A stretch of 8,001 nucleotides of DNA from Spirochaetia bacterium (GTDB taxonomy: Bacteria > Spirochaetota > Spirochaetia > Treponematales > Breznakiellaceae), in NCBI GenBank assembly GCA_026002045.1, contig BOAV01000103.1, positions 1 through 8,001 on the forward strand, in the 5' to 3' direction. The notes below the pieces were generated by a model, which saw only the letters and a list, made by a program, of their open reading frames with translations, was not told the origin of the DNA and did no database searches. The first letter of the stretch is position 1. The number at the start of each line of letters is the position of its first letter. Positions 1 to 6,792 of this stretch are shown here, one piece after another. The translations under genes were made by a program, and so were the position numbers.

Positions 1-1952
1 CCCGACACGATAACCCGTTCTTCTGGCGTTCCCAGAACGCCTTCACCTATTTCCAAAGTTTCAATGTAGAGCTTATCCGCCTTGGGGTGCCGTTCAATTT
101 TAACGATCTTTGCCACCCGCAGGTCCATGGCGGCGGCAAAATCCGGAGGCGTTTTTACCGCAGCCTCGGGAACCGTTGTCTGCGGCGCGGCCTTCTCCTC
201 ATTATTCATTGCCCGCTCCTTCTGGCTTCCCGAATATCGTTCCCGCAATTCCTGGACGAGGTCGTCCTCCAGCCTGGTAAAAAGGACTTCACTCTTGACG
301 ACCTTGTGGAGGCCCCGGTCCTGGCCGATATCTTCCCAGCTCAGGTCCTTTCCCACGGAGATAATTTTCAGGGCCGCATTTTCCTTTCTTGCGAAGGAAA
401 GGCCGAAGAAAGAAGCGATCTGCTCGGCGGCGTGGGGCATATAGGGCTCAATCATCACCGCGATATCCCGGACCACATGGCAGAGATCGTGGATAAGGGC
501 CTCCGCAACAGGCGGATCATCGGTACGCTTCCGCCAGGGCTCGCCGTCCTGGAAGGTCTTGTTGGCAAAGGAAGATAGTTCAAAAATCAGCCTAAAGGCG
601 TCCCGCAGATCAGCCCGTTCGAGTTTTTCGGCAATCTTCTTTTCGTAATCCCGGACGGTTTCCCAGAATTGCTGATTTCCCTTGCCTAAGCCCAAGGGGG
701 ACATGAGGGGGATTTTCCCGTCGTAGTAGCGGGTCACAAAGGAGAGGGTCCGGTTGACCAGGTTGCCCAGGTTGCCGATAAGCTCGCCGTTCACCTTCTC
801 CTGAAAATCCTTCCAGGTAAAAAGGGCGTCCGCCTTTTCCGGCCGGTTGTAGAAAATGTAAAAACGCCAGATATCAGCGGCGATGCCGGTTTCCATCACA
901 TCGGTGCCGAAGACCCCGATGCCCCGGGACTTTGAGAATTTGCCGCTTTCGTAATTCAGGTACTCGGTGCTGGACATGTGGTGGAGCATAGTCCACTTGT
1001 CCCCGCTCCCCAAAAGGCTTGAGGGAAAAATCACCGTGTGGAAGGGGATATTATCCTTGCCGATGAACTGAAAAAGCTCCACTTCATCGGGATTCTTCCA
1101 CCATTCATCCACAAAAGCGCGCCAATCCTTGGTAGTCTCCGCCCCCAGGTTCCCGGTGATCGATATGTAACCGATGGGGGCATCAAACCACACGTAAAAG
1201 ACCTTGTTCTCGAATCCCGCCTTGGGCACCGGGATGCCCCACTTGAGGTCGCGGGTAATGGCCCGTTCCCGCAGGCCGTCCCGTATCCATGCCTGGGTCA
1301 TCTGAACGGCGTTATTCGCCCAAAAGCCCCTTTCAGAAGCGGTCTTGATCCACTCCTCAAGGCGGTCCTTTATTTTGGGGAGGTCGATGTAGAGGTGCCT
1401 GGTAGATTTCAGTGTCGGGGTGGAACCGCAGGCGGAACACCTGGGCTCCTTCAGTTCCGTGGGGTCCAAAAGCTTGCCGCAGGCTTCGCACTGATCCCCA
1501 CGGGCGTCCGCTGAGCCGCAATGGGGACAGGTCCCCCGGATATAGCGGTCCGCAAGGAAGCGGTCACAGTGATCGCAGTGGAGCTGCTCGATGGTATGCT
1601 CCAGGATAAAGCCCCGTTCATCGAGCTTTTTGAAGATGCCCTGGGTGATTTCGGTCTGGATGGGGGTGGAAGTGCGGCCGAATTTGTCAAAACCGATATT
1701 GAACCAGTGGTAAATCTCCGCATGGATGGCGTAGTACCGGTCGCAGAGTTCCTGGGGGCTGACCCCTTCCTCGGCGGCGCGGTTTTCCGTGGCGGTACCG
1801 TACTCATCGGTGCCGCAGACATAGAGGGTATCGTAGCCCCGGAGCCGGCAGAACCGGGCAAAGGCATCGGCGGACAGAACCTGAATCAGATTCCCCAGAT
1901 GGGGCACATTATTCACATAGGGAAGTGCGGAGGTAATCAGTCTGCGTTTCAT
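1..1952 (-). CDS. metG: Methionine--tRNA ligase (MetRS), 3' end outside window
   Basis: Class I aminoacyl-tRNA synthetase that charges tRNA(Met) with methionine in the cytoplasm. The frame is open for 650 codons from the ATG at 1952 and runs off position 1 without a stop. The start is fixed by the typical opening MKRRLITSALPYVNN, followed by the HIGH-type motif HLGN at residues 18-21. A double zinc knuckle follows, with four CxxC pairs at C126/C129, C142/C145, C155/C158 and C172/C175. The active-site segment WFDAPIGYI lies at 255-263 and the KMSKS-type loop is KFSKS at 338-342. An alpha-helical anticodon-binding domain covers roughly 370-560. A hydrophilic, Ala/Pro/Glu-rich linker (about 580-603) leads to a Trbp111/EMAP-II-like OB fold beginning around DLRVAKI (610-616) with HPKADKLY after it. 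This domain is cut by the window edge. The extension usually aids tRNA binding and dimerisation. It is separated by 56 bp from the GH57 gene upstream. No frameshift or missing key residue was seen. Confidence 0.96.
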   Translation of the reverse strand, partial: MKRRLITSALPYVNNVPHLGNLIQVLSADAFARFCRLRGYDTLYVCGTDEYGTATENRAAEEGVSPQELCDRYYAIHAEIYHWFNIGFDKFGRTSTPIQTEITQGIFKKLDERGFILEHTIEQLHCDHCDRFLADRYIRGTCPHCGSADARGDQCEACGKLLDPTELKEPRCSACGSTPTLKSTRHLYIDLPKIKDRLEEWIKTASERGFWANNAVQMTQAWIRDGLRERAITRDLKWGIPVPKAGFENKVFYVWFDAPIGYISITGNLGAETTKDWRAFVDEWWKNPDEVELFQFIGKDNIPFHTVIFPSSLLGSGDKWTMLHHMSSTEYLNYESGKFSKSRGIGVFGTDVMETGIAADIWRFYIFYNRPEKADALFTWKDFQEKVNGELIGNLGNLVNRTLSFVTRYYDGKIPLMSPLGLGKGNQQFWETVRDYEKKIAEKLERADLRDAFRLIFELSSFANKTFQDGEPWRKRTDDPPVAEALIHDLCHVVRDIAVMIEPYMPHAAEQIASFFGLSFARKENAALKIISVGKDLSWEDIGQDRGLHKVVKSEVLFTRLEDDLVQELRERYSGSQKERAMNNEEKAAPQTTVPEAAVKTPPDFAAAMDLRVAKIVKIERHPKADKLYIETLEIGEGVLGTPEERVIVS

Positions 1953-1960
1953 ACATTCTT

Positions 1961-1990
1961 ACTATAGTAAAAAGGGGCTTGAGTTGGCAA
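1961..1990 (-). promoter_or_regulatory. Putative sigma70-type promoter of metG
   Basis: On the minus strand, TTGCCA (1985-1990, 5 of 6 to TTGACA) and TATAGT (1961-1966, 5 of 6 to TATAAT) are separated by 18 bases in the gap between the GH57 stop and the metG ATG. The -10 box ends only 8 bases before the ATG at 1952, so a transcript started here would have almost no leader. No clear Shine-Dalgarno is present before the ATG. No T-box or other riboswitch could fit in the 56-bp gap. The call rests on pattern match only; readthrough from the GH57 gene is the alternative source of metG mRNA. Confidence 0.45.
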
Positions 1991-2008
1991 GTGGCATCAT
2001 ATCAGGAA

Positions 2009-3850
2009 CTAATGGGAAATTTTCAGGGTAAATTCGTTTCGATAGGACTCCCCGCTCTTTAGGGCGATCCGCAGCAGGGGGATGATGCAGGTTGACTGGT
2101 AGAGTTCCATCTCATTTCCCTTAATAGTGCAGGGGCCACGCACCGGGAAAATACAGGCGTCAAAGGCTTTGGCGGAGCCCAGGTTAATGACCGCCTCGTT
2201 TTTCAAATCCTGGAATTTCAGTGCCTCTGCGTCTTTCAGAAAAAGTCTGCCGTCAGGTTCCGGCTTTACCCCCGTATTCCCCTTGAGGACCCGCACAAAC
2301 TCCTCCCCTTCTCCGGAAAAAGAAAGGTCGATTACCGGCGCAAACTGAAATTCCGTTGTTTCCGCGCCCCGGTTAGTCAGGGTATAGGCCGCTGTCAGGG
2401 TATCCTTGCGGAGCTGATAGCTTTTTTCAATCCCTATCTGCCCAAAGGGGGCATCCCTTTTCCCGGGAAGGGTGAAGCTCACCTTTCCATGGCCCTTTTC
2501 CATTTCCGCCAACTCAAAGCGCTCCCCCCCGCAGAACCGGGTCCCGGAGGAAGGGCCGCCGGTCCCAAGAGCGGCCTTGATGACATCTTCCGGGGAATAG
2601 CCCGATGGCAGGAGCCGGTCGGAAAAGGCTCCCCGCCTCCTGACGGTATCCAAATAGTTCCAGGCTTTGGGAAGATAATCCAGTTCAAAAATGCTTGCCC
2701 CTTCAGGGCGGATATAGCAGTTGATCCGTTCCCCCTGAAAAAGGTATTCCCCGTCATTATCAAGGTCAAAATCAAAATTCATTAGGGAGGGGATAAAGGC
2801 GCCGGTCTCCCGGGTAATTTTTTCCGCCCCCAAAAGGGCGCGGTACGCGGCCTTACGGATCCCGCTGCGGCAAATACCGCCTGAGCCAATAGGGCAAAAA
2901 ACATCGACTCCCTGGGCCTTCCAGAGTTCCTCCCGTGCGGTGCGCTTGCGGGACTTATCTCCCCGGAGTTGGTTGATGAGGGTATGGGAAAAAACCATCT
3001 TTGAATAAATGCCGTTTGCCTCGGGGTATTCGATCAGGTACTGCCGCCCCCGGGAATCCGGGAAATAGGCCTTTTTCAAACCCCGGCGGCCTTTGAGGTA
3101 TTTGCCGGGGCCGGTAAATTCCAGAAAAGATTCGCAGCGGGAAAGGTCTTCAAAAAATTCATGCCAAAATAGTTCCGCAGAGGCTCTGTCAGCATCGGCG
3201 GCTTCAGGAAACACCGAAACCACCCGGTCCTGATCAGGGGGCAGAGATGCAGCCAGCTTTTCCAGGGCAGTATAGGGACTACTTTGGGCAATATCAGCCT
3301 TCAACTTGCCTGAAATGGGAAATACGGTGATGAGCTTTCCCTGATCCTCACTGATGCAGGGAGCATAGAGATCCTCCCCGGATAATCCTGCCTGAATGAA
3401 CTGCCCCTCATCAAGAAAAGTATAGGCCATACCGCAGGCGCTGAGGGGGCTTACCAGGTTCTGTTCCCAGCAGAGACCGGGTATCCAGCAGCCCTGGGGC
3501 CGCTTTCCGAACTGCTTGCGCAGGTAGGTCGTCAGGAGCTCAACCTGACCTATTTTATCCTGCAGGGAAATAAGGGGCAGCATTGGCTCGTAGAAACCGC
3601 CCCCCAGAAGTTCCACCTGTTTTCGGGAAACCAGATCTTCAATGAGCATAAGGAATTCGGGGTGGACCTTTTCTATCCGGTGGAGGAGCACCCCGGAATA
3701 ATGAAGGTTAAGCTGAATTTTGGGATATTTATAAAGGGTGGAGATAAAGGGCTTTAATTTTAAGCTGTAGGTCTGTTCAAATTCATCATCCCCCGCCCCA
3801 TAGGGGACATGAGCATGAGAACCCAATATCAGATGAATATGTTGATTCAC
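2009..3850 (-). CDS. GH57-family 4-alpha-glucanotransferase-like protein with altered catalytic residues
   Basis: A 613-residue protein, a little shorter than the archaeal 4-alpha-glucanotransferase of about 660 residues that it resembles. The N-terminal GH57 barrel runs from residue 1 to about 235, followed by a helical DUF1925-like middle (about 250-350) and a beta-rich DUF1926-like C-terminus (about 355-613). Visible family landmarks are GSHAHVPYG (10-18, matching the HxHQP region), GGGFYEPML (83-91), the AGLS..DLY stretch near 154-162 and ITVFPI (174-179). In the family, a Glu in the W-L-x-E motif is the nucleophile; here that segment reads CWIPGLCWEQ (121-130), with Gly125 at the Glu position. 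The acid/base region (usually H-D-D-G-E) reads VFPEAADAD (213-221). The protein is therefore probably not a working retaining glycosidase/transferase; carbohydrate binding or a scaffold role are guesses. There is no signal peptide, so it is likely cytoplasmic. The GTG start at 3850 is chosen because the family N-terminus begins there; only a weak AGGGA lies about 12 bases upstream. The frame is intact, arguing against a pseudogene. Confidence 0.85.
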   Translation of the reverse strand: MNQHIHLILGSHAHVPYGAGDDEFEQTYSLKLKPFISTLYKYPKIQLNLHYSGVLLHRIEKVHPEFLMLIEDLVSRKQVELLGGGFYEPMLPLISLQDKIGQVELLTTYLRKQFGKRPQGCWIPGLCWEQNLVSPLSACGMAYTFLDEGQFIQAGLSGEDLYAPCISEDQGKLITVFPISGKLKADIAQSSPYTALEKLAASLPPDQDRVVSVFPEAADADRASAELFWHEFFEDLSRCESFLEFTGPGKYLKGRRGLKKAYFPDSRGRQYLIEYPEANGIYSKMVFSHTLINQLRGDKSRKRTAREELWKAQGVDVFCPIGSGGICRSGIRKAAYRALLGAEKITRETGAFIPSLMNFDFDLDNDGEYLFQGERINCYIRPEGASIFELDYLPKAWNYLDTVRRRGAFSDRLLPSGYSPEDVIKAALGTGGPSSGTRFCGGERFELAEMEKGHGKVSFTLPGKRDAPFGQIGIEKSYQLRKDTLTAAYTLTNRGAETTEFQFAPVIDLSFSGEGEEFVRVLKGNTGVKPEPDGRLFLKDAEALKFQDLKNEAVINLGSAKAFDACIFPVRGPCTIKGNEMELYQSTCIIPLLRIALKSGESYRNEFTLKISH

Positions 3851-3884
3851 TTTTTCTATCTATCCCTATATGATCCGTTCTGAT

Positions 3885-3913
3885 ATTCTAGCCTACTTTC
3901 CTTATCCTGAAAA
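3885..3913 (-). promoter_or_regulatory. Putative sigma70-type promoter of the GH57-like gene
   Basis: In the 100-bp gap after rnfA, the minus strand carries TTTTCA (3908-3913, 4 of 6 to TTGACA) and TAGAAT (3885-3890, 5 of 6 to TATAAT) with a 17-base spacer. A transcript from here would have a leader of roughly 25-30 bases before the GTG at 3850. Together with the size of the gap, this suggests the GH57-like gene can be transcribed separately from the rnf operon. The -35 match is modest. Confidence 0.4.
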
Positions 3914-3950
3914 GCTTTAAGTACATTGAAAGCGAAAAAACCATAAAATT

Positions 3951-4586
3951 CTAGAACCTGAGAGCATTAAAAAACATGACCCCAACGGAAGCAAAAATAA
4001 GGGACAAAAGCCCCATGGAAATAAGGGTGATGGGATCCCCCTTCAGCAGGGGGGGGACCGCTTCCAGGCTGGACCGCCGCCTGATTTCCCTGAGGATAAG
4101 CGCCGTAAGGAGGATGCCCAGGGCAAACCCAAGGGAAAGAACCGCCGCTTCCATAGGGGTGACCCCCACATTCAGCGTCAGGAGGAGGGCCAGGGGGACA
4201 AGGCCGTCATAGGCGCTTATTGCCCGGAACAGCCGGGGGCTTCTTTTTTCCCCATCAGGAACGGGCCCTTCGTCCTCAGCGGCAGGTCCCGGGACAGGAT
4301 ACCGCCTGACAAACCAGGCAAGGAGTTGTTCGGAAGCGACGCAGACAAGGGCGCTTAAGGGAAAGAGCAGGAAAAGCATGAAGAAACCCAATTGCAGGGG
4401 GGCCAAAACAAAGGTAAAAAACAGCCAGAGTATAAAAACCGAAAGGAAGATCACCCCTGCCTCAAGGAAAGGCACCGGATGATTCTTCCTCCGTCCGGCG
4501 CTGATGCCCCTCATGCCCAGGCCGAACTGGAGCGCCAGATTGAGGGAAAGGCTTGAAAAGACCCCGAGGGCGGCAAAAAATCCCAT
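3951..4586 (-). CDS. rnfA: RnfA-like membrane subunit of a divergent Rnf complex
   Basis: A 211-residue integral membrane protein of the RnfA/RnfE (NqrE/NqrD) family with about six hydrophobic segments. The C-terminal GDPITLISMGLLSLIFASVG (183-202) resembles the end of RnfA and separates it from RnfE. In canonical RnfA, cysteines in an L-G-x-C-P-F-L-G loop and a T-N-C motif help hold a 2Fe-2S cluster in the membrane. Here the equivalents read GLGMRGIS (22-29) and ISAYDGLVP (123-131), so Arg26 and Asp127 stand where the cysteines should be. The only cysteine is C82, in a different helix. A charged Pro/Glu-rich stretch (about 97-118) forms an unusually long loop between membrane segments. The ATG at 4586 shares one base with the rnfE stop and is preceded by AGGAGG seven bases upstream. 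It is the last gene of the operon; rnfB does not follow. Family assignment is firm; electron-transfer competence is doubtful. Confidence 0.85.
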   Translation of the reverse strand: MGFFAALGVFSSLSLNLALQFGLGMRGISAGRRKNHPVPFLEAGVIFLSVFILWLFFTFVLAPLQLGFFMLFLLFPLSALVCVASEQLLAWFVRRYPVPGPAAEDEGPVPDGEKRSPRLFRAISAYDGLVPLALLLTLNVGVTPMEAAVLSLGFALGILLTALILREIRRRSSLEAVPPLLKGDPITLISMGLLSLIFASVGVMFFNALRF

Positions 4587-5230
4587 CAGCGCCCCTCCTC
4601 ATGGAAATCCCTGATACGCCTGAACAGGGCGATCCCATAACCCAAAAGCACCAGCGCCCCTGCGGAGGCCGCCACAATACGGACAGGAAAAAAGCCTTCC
4701 TCTTCGGCGGCGAAAAGGGTCACAATCCCCTGGGCGCCTCCGGGGAAAGACAGGACCGCAAAGCCTATCGGCTCCCGGATAAGGGCCAATGCGAGGCTCA
4801 AAACCCCCAGAGCCGCCGCCTCGGAAAAGGACCGGGCCAGAACTGCCTCTATCTTCGGAGGTTCTGAATAATTCTCAAGTCCCAGACGTTCCAAAAGGCC
4901 CGAAGCAATAAAGCATACGGGACTAAGGATCAGGAAGAAAAAGGTATCCAATACCAGCAGGGGGCTTATAAACCAGAGGAGCAGCAGGTAGAGGCTCCCA
5001 ATAATGGCCGAAAGGAAGACGTAGAGCCCCTGTCTCCCATTTTGGGGGAAGATGGGCCGGGCCGCATAAATCACAAGAGCCGTCAGGCAGTATACCCAAA
5101 GCAGGGAACCGGCGCTTACCAGTGCAAAGGAAAAGCGGCTTGAAGACAGGATAAGAATTCCTCCCCCCGCCAGGGTGGAAAGAGGGGAATGGGCGCCCCA
5201 CAGGGGGTAGGAATCGAAGGGCTGTTTCAT
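4586..5230 (-). CDS. rnfE: RnfE-like membrane subunit of a divergent Rnf complex
   Basis: A 214-residue polytopic membrane protein of the RnfE/NqrD family, placed between rnfG and rnfA as in standard rnf operons. Hydrophobic segments lie around 20-57, 68-88, 90-112, 134-152 and 184-204. A conserved-looking block is ALALIREPIGFAVL (147-160), matching the family's L-x-x-I-R-E-x-x-G region. In canonical RnfE the first cluster cysteine sits in L-G-L-C-P-T-L-A; here the segment reads AHSPLSTLA (13-21), with Ser15 in its place. The second, usually V-V-N-C, appears retained as SPVCFIASG (103-111) with Cys106. The start at 5230 (MKQPF) is preferred over the in-frame ATG at 5248: it overlaps the rnfG TAA by one base and follows GAGGAG by five bases. 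Stop and next start (rnfA) also overlap by one base, so translational coupling is likely. An RnfA/RnfE swap is possible but less likely given gene order and the C-termini. Confidence 0.82.
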   Translation of the reverse strand: MKQPFDSYPLWGAHSPLSTLAGGGILILSSSRFSFALVSAGSLLWVYCLTALVIYAARPIFPQNGRQGLYVFLSAIIGSLYLLLLWFISPLLVLDTFFFLILSPVCFIASGLLERLGLENYSEPPKIEAVLARSFSEAAALGVLSLALALIREPIGFAVLSFPGGAQGIVTLFAAEEEGFFPVRIVAASAGALVLLGYGIALFRRIRDFHEEGR

Positions 5231-5700
5231 TATTTCTCCTCTCCCCAAAGGGCCAATTCCGCTTCAATACGGTGTATATAAACCCGCAAAACACCCTGGG
5301 GAAGGTTTTTGAAGAGCTGTTCCCCATGAACACCTAGGGGGATGACCCGCTCAACCTTTCCCCCTTGGTTTACCACTGCCCCGCAGGGAAGGGCGGCCCC
5401 CCCGCTTATCAAGGAGAAGACCAGAATACGGTCAGCGGATCCGCTGATGCTGTACCATTTCCCCAGGGGTATCCTTTTTACAGGCTCCTTTTCCAGGACG
5501 CCATTGAGCTGCAGGGGTTCATCCATATTTGCCATGACCTGGTTCACTGCCTTTTGGAGAAGGCGGCCCCGTACCGGCTCGGTATAAGTCCAGAGCCCCC
5601 ACCCGATAAGGAAAAGCCCCGCCATCCAGCCAAATAGTACGGCGGCATCCATGAGCCGGGGGAACTTTGCGGCAGCGGCCTTGAGCCGGGAAAAATTCAT
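5230..5700 (-). CDS. rnfG: RnfG-like subunit with shortened FMN-binding domain
   Basis: A 156-residue protein with one N-terminal membrane anchor (about 18-38, after a basic start) and an extracytoplasmic domain. In Rnf pumps RnfG carries FMN bound covalently to the Thr of an S-G-A-T motif and passes electrons across the outer membrane face. Here the FMN-bind-like core is recognisable only loosely: a Gly-rich strand ISGGAALPCGAVV (98-110), then GGKVERVIPLGVHGE (113-127), resembling the G-x-I-x-G-V...H-x-E portion. About 30 residues later the protein ends, where the family would continue for about 60-80 residues to the flavinylation site. No S-G-A-T or S-G-A-S motif occurs. The usual family length is around 200 residues. 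The ATG at 5700 overlaps the rnfD stop by four bases (ATGA), with AAGGAAGG just upstream. Identity as RnfG rests largely on position in the operon and topology. Confidence 0.7.
   Translation of the reverse strand: MNFSRLKAAAAKFPRLMDAAVLFGWMAGLFLIGWGLWTYTEPVRGRLLQKAVNQVMANMDEPLQLNGVLEKEPVKRIPLGKWYSISGSADRILVFSLISGGAALPCGAVVNQGGKVERVIPLGVHGEQLFKNLPQGVLRVYIHRIEAELALWGEEK
5236..5241 (-). promoter_or_regulatory. Shine-Dalgarno that fixes the rnfE start
   Basis: GAGGAG on the minus strand ends five bases before the ATG at 5230-5228. It lies between that ATG and the alternative in-frame ATG at 5248, so it supports the shorter, 214-residue rnfE product. Confidence 0.65.
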
Positions 5701-6791
5701 GAGGCCTTCCTTGGCCTGTTGTTACCGGCCCGGGAATATAACTGTCGGCTTTCAATGGACCGGATCAGAGGAATCAGGGCATTAACCAGGGCTATGGCAA
5801 AGAAAGCGCCGTAGGGTTCGCCCCCGGAATAACGGAAAATAAAGGAAAAAACCGCCCCAAGGATCACCGCCGCAAGCATCCCCATCTCTGACTTGGCGCC
5901 GGTGGCGGGGTCCACCGCAAGGAGAAAGGCCGCCGCAATGGTACCTCCGGAACAAAGCCCAAAGAGGATATCCCCCTCCCCTATTGCACCCCCTGAGGGC
6001 AAGGCCCCAAAGACCCGGATAAGCAGGGCATAAACCCCCAGAAAGACCGCCGATATCCAGGCGCGGTTTGCCTGGGAGGCGGTGATCACAATGGTCCCCA
6101 GGAGCAGGGCGCAGAGTCCCCGATCCGCAATAATCCCCGGAGGACCGGAAAAAAAGCGGTCAATATAACCGCCGGGTAATTCGGCCCCCATAAAGGAAAA
6201 AATTTTATCATTAAGGGAGGAACTTACTATCGCATCCAGGGAAGAATTTTGAAACACAGGAAAATCCAGACTCAAGCTGCCGGATAAGGGCGTCCCCTCA
6301 AGGGCTTGTTCAAAAACCAGGGGCCAGGAAAAACGGACAAAGAGCCAGCCCCCCAGGGCAGGATTCACCCAGTTGGCGCCCAGACCGCCGAAACTGTGCT
6401 TGATCACCACCATGGCAAAGACCACCCCAGCCCCGGCATATACCGGGTGGATGCTATTTGGAAGGAGCAAGGTAAGGACAAGCGCCGAAGCAACGGCGCT
6501 GCCGTCAGCAATACCCCCGTTAGCAATTCTGCCGTCAGCGATGCGGTTATCAACAGCGCTGCCATTCTGGACTTTTCCCTGCACCAAGGCCCGGTAAAAC
6601 ATCAGCAATTCCGCCAGAATGGCCGCCCCAATAGCAACCGCTGCGATTTCCAGGGAAGAAAAACGATCGGTCCAGGCAGACTGAATGACAGCGATACCGG
6701 CGCAGATACATACCAGCCACATTCGCACCGCGGTGGAGCGGGAAAGATTCACCTGGGGCTTTTGATCCAATTTTAAGTCCGGTTCCCGCAC
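5697..6791 (-). CDS. rnfD: RnfD-like membrane subunit lacking the flavinylation consensus
   Basis: A 364-residue polytopic protein of the RnfD/NqrB family. Family features in order are DGSAVASALVLTLLLP (96-111), matching D-G-S-A-x-V-T-G-L-L-L; FGGLGANWVNPALGG (135-149), matching G-G-x-G-x-N-x-F-N-P-A; GGTIAAAFLLAVDPATG (282-298), matching the F-x-A-T-D-P-V-T segment; and FRYSGGEPYGAFFAIALVNA (319-338), matching R-x-F-G-G-Y-P-E-G-x-x-F-A-I-L-x-M-N. In known RnfD, FMN is attached to Thr in D-x-x-S-G-A-T. Here the segment reads SSLDAIVSSSLND (183-195): the Asp is kept but S-G-A-T becomes V-S-S-S, leaving only Ser192 as a possible acceptor. The start is the GTG at 6791, because AAGGGG lies seven bases upstream and it begins one base past the rnfC stop. 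The in-frame ATG at 6947 would add 52 residues overlapping the ferredoxin region of rnfC. A five-unit pentapeptide repeat lies at 76-100. Confidence 0.88.
   Translation of the reverse strand: MREPDLKLDQKPQVNLSRSTAVRMWLVCICAGIAVIQSAWTDRFSSLEIAAVAIGAAILAELLMFYRALVQGKVQNGSAVDNRIADGRIANGGIADGSAVASALVLTLLLPNSIHPVYAGAGVVFAMVVIKHSFGGLGANWVNPALGGWLFVRFSWPLVFEQALEGTPLSGSLSLDFPVFQNSSLDAIVSSSLNDKIFSFMGAELPGGYIDRFFSGPPGIIADRGLCALLLGTIVITASQANRAWISAVFLGVYALLIRVFGALPSGGAIGEGDILFGLCSGGTIAAAFLLAVDPATGAKSEMGMLAAVILGAVFSFIFRYSGGEPYGAFFAIALVNALIPLIRSIESRQLYSRAGNNRPRKAS
6492..6566 (-). repeat. In-frame 15-bp tandem repeat (five units) within rnfD
   Basis: Five consecutive imperfect 15-base units encode the pentapeptides NGSAV, DNRIA, DGRIA, NGGIA and DGSAV (rnfD residues 76-100), with consensus [DN]-G-x-[IA]-[AV]. 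The last unit is the DGSA motif normally found in RnfD before a membrane helix. The other four units appear to be copies that lengthen the preceding loop by 20 residues. Units differ by several bases, so the expansion is not very recent, though the GCTGACGGCAG core recurs exactly twice. Confidence 0.75.
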
Positions 6792-6792
6792 C

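Noticed and set aside
1038..1967. Plus-strand open frames opposite metG
   Set aside because: They are antisense shadows of the synthetase gene, with no recognisable domains and no fitting ribosome sites.
1961..1968. Palindrome ACTATAGT before metG as an operator
   Set aside because: Eight bases are too short to argue for a regulator site, and it coincides with the -10 box.
1968..1995. Possible terminator after the GH57-like gene: CTTG/CAAG then CCCCTTTTT
   Set aside because: A four-base-pair stem is not enough for an intrinsic terminator, and the T run lies within the putative metG promoter spacer.
3910..3933. Possible terminator after rnfA: GCTTT/AAAGC stem followed by TTTT on the minus strand
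   Set aside because: The stem is only five AT-rich base pairs with a ten-base loop and a short T run, and it overlaps the putative -35 box of the next gene. Too weak to call.
6306..6776. Plus-strand 156-codon open frame opposite rnfD
   Set aside because: It is antisense to a clear RnfD reading frame and its composition reflects the complement of hydrophobic codons and of the pentapeptide repeat.
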